Part shown: piece by piece, positions 43,729 to 44,859 of the stretch
How positions within the stretch are numbered: position 1 is the stretch's first letter
Layout of the letters: each line of letters opens with the position of its first letter
DNA from: a bacterium
GTDB taxonomy: Bacteria; Desulfobacterota; DSWW01
Direction of reading: 5' to 3'
Length of the DNA stretch: 44,859 bases
NCBI GenBank assembly: GCA_015486285.1
Contig: WFRX01000260.1
Location: 1-44,859 of the forward strand
Translations under genes and position numbers: made by a program
Notes under the pieces: model-generated
The model's input: the letters and a program-made list of their open reading frames with translations, nothing else
What the model was told of the DNA's origin: nothing
Databases searched by the model: none

Positions 43729-44859
43729 TCATCCTCCAAAAAGACGTTCAAACAAGATCGCTTTCGCCAGCCTTTTCCTCGCCGTCCGTGGCCCGGGAAG
43801 GGCGTCTCGCACCATGGGCCACAACGCCGTTCGTACCATTTCTTTTGCCCCTGCGTGCCTGTATCGTGCGAGGGCCGTCCTCATCTTGCCTTGCGTCCTT
43901 GCCCGGGATTCCGAGACGAACCTCGCCTGGTTCCTCTTGACAACCCTGTGGGCCGAAACGCACGGGGATTCCCCACGATGCCCGGCCCGAACCAACAGGG
44001 CCGCCACCTTGCGACGGATCCCTGCCCTGAGGAACCTCCTGATCTCCGCCTCCGACAGACCGTAGCCGGACAGGAGGTAGCACAACACCCCACCGGAATT
44101 GCAGACGAATCCGGGAAGGTATGTAATATGCTTGGCAAAAAGCCTGGCTTCCGCTTCCGGATCCGCCGCTGCGTTGCTCCCCGCCACAATGATCCGGGCC
44201 CGGATCCGATCCACGTTGCCGCGATGAATGGGGTGAAGGCCCGCACAGGGGCAGAGGACGTCCAGGTCCTGCTCAAAAAGCTCGCTCAACTCGATGGCCC
44301 CGCCCTCTTCGAGGTCGAGGACGCATGCGTCCCCTTTTCGCTGCGCAAGATCGACGATTCGTCGCCCATCCAGCCCCCGGGCCGAACAGACGGCGCCCAT
44401 GCGGGTGGAAACCGCCGTAATCTTCATGCCGGCCGTCGAGGCGAGTTGCACCAGCCTTCGTCCCACTTTGCCCAACCCCTGCACACCCATTCGAGCGCCG
44501 GGAAGCGGAATGCCGAGGAAAGAGAGCCCGGCCTCCAGGGCCGAGAACACGGAAAGGGCGGTATAGAACCCCGAATCCTCGATTTCCTCCTCTTCCTTCT
44601 CCGGCACCCCCGCCCCTCGCAAGAGGTTGGCGAGATCCCGGGGATAGGTTCCCATGTCCGTGCCGGGCAGGTAGGTCCCTTCCCGAAGCAAAGGCCCGAG
44701 GGCGTCGCCAAAGCGCAGGAAGAGAGTCTCCCTTTCCCCGTCGGACAGGGGAAAGGGACTGCAAATCCCTGCTTTTGCGCCTCCCAGGGGGAGGTTGAGG
44801 AAGGAGAATTTGAGAGTCATCTCCCGTGCAAGTTCCCGAACCTCATCCAGCGTTACTCC
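43729..44859 (-). CDS. Glu/Leu/Phe/Val dehydrogenase family protein, 5' end outside window
   Basis: 376 residues visible; the frame is open to the window edge. The first visible residues, GVTLDEVRELAREMTLKF, are the family N-terminal helix, so the ATG at 44820 is internal. NLPLGGAKAGI (substrate Lys) and PGTDMGTYPRDL (catalytic Asp) are intact. The Rossmann domain has GVQGLGKVGRRLVQLASTAGM, and VAGSNAAADPEAE and LPGFVCNSGGVL follow. Such enzymes reversibly deaminate amino acids to 2-oxoacids with NAD(P). The C-terminal 95 residues are unusually rich in Arg/Lys/Ala and do not resemble the usual ending. The gene overlaps or abuts the next gene. Confidence 0.85.
   Translation of the reverse strand, partial: GVTLDEVRELAREMTLKFSFLNLPLGGAKAGICSPFPLSDGERETLFLRFGDALGPLLREGTYLPGTDMGTYPRDLANLLRGAGVPEKEEEEIEDSGFYTALSVFSALEAGLSFLGIPLPGARMGVQGLGKVGRRLVQLASTAGMKITAVSTRMGAVCSARGLDGRRIVDLAQRKGDACVLDLEEGGAIELSELFEQDLDVLCPCAGLHPIHRGNVDRIRARIIVAGSNAAADPEAEARLFAKHITYLPGFVCNSGGVLCYLLSGYGLSEAEIRRFLRAGIRRKVAALLVRAGHRGESPCVSAHRVVKRNQARFVSESRARTQGKMRTALARYRHAGAKEMVRTALWPMVRDALPGPRTARKRLAKAILFERLFGG

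Overview
The window is high-GC bacterial chromosomal DNA with densely packed, mostly operonic genes. A tmk-holB-ricT-tatD replication/repair block, an adenosylcobalamin-dependent ribonucleotide reductase, a NifU C-terminal-type scaffold, sigma-54 promoter motifs and dense 'cattgcgag...gcaatctcc' intergenic repeats together suggest a Desulfobacterota (former Deltaproteobacteria)-like organism. This is inferred from content only; there is no rRNA or other taxonomic marker in the window. No tRNA, rRNA, CRISPR array, insertion sequence or integrase was seen.

Layout. (1) 223-4074, minus strand: a secreted Fn3/PKD-repeat protein behind a sigma-54-type promoter, then an asparagine-synthetase homologue whose glutaminase nucleophile Cys is replaced by Glu. 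(2) 4104-7764, minus: tatD, ricT, holB and tmk. (3) 7865-12813, minus: nrdJ, a NifU-like gene and an unrecognised small membrane protein, separated by long intergenic regions filled with a composite repeat whose sub-units keep a fixed order. (4) 13151-14659, plus: a secreted Cys-rich protein behind a second sigma-54-type promoter. (5) 14829-32181, plus: a long polysaccharide operon. Its order is phosphodiesterase-like, NodU-type carbamoyltransferase, SxtJ-like membrane protein, GT2, two GT4s, Gfo/Idh/MocA oxidoreductase, duplicated CopD-like membrane protein, second phosphodiesterase-like protein, an oxidoreductase-phosphodiesterase fusion, AsnB and a Wzx-type flippase. (6) 32524-33552, plus: a secreted GH5 glycosidase. 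(7) 39580-33584, minus: GT4, ATP-grasp, PaaK/CapK-like adenylating enzyme and two GT2s. (8) 39654-40874, plus: a divergent GT4. (9) 44859-40863, minus: a glutamate dehydrogenase-like gene cut by the window end, a 2-hydroxyacid dehydrogenase homologue and a GT39-like membrane glycosyltransferase.

How it fits together. Regions 4-9 read as a locus that builds, decorates and exports a surface glycan. Cytoplasmic GT4/GT2 enzymes assemble the unit on a lipid, and Wzx flips it. AsnB, the carbamoyltransferase, the PaaK-like/ATP-grasp pair and the oxidoreductases would add amide, carbamoyl, acyl/aminoacyl and oxidised-sugar decorations. GT39 would add lipid-linked sugars outside the cell. GH5 could trim the polymer, and the PKD and Cys-rich secreted proteins could be matrix partners under common sigma-54 control. 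No Wzy polymerase, Wzz or exosortase is visible.

The best candidate for an undescribed system is the repeated oxidoreductase plus alkaline-phosphatase-superfamily module. It occurs once as two genes flanking a CopD-like membrane protein and once as a single 901-residue fusion. All three phosphatase-superfamily homologues share altered metal-ligand motifs.
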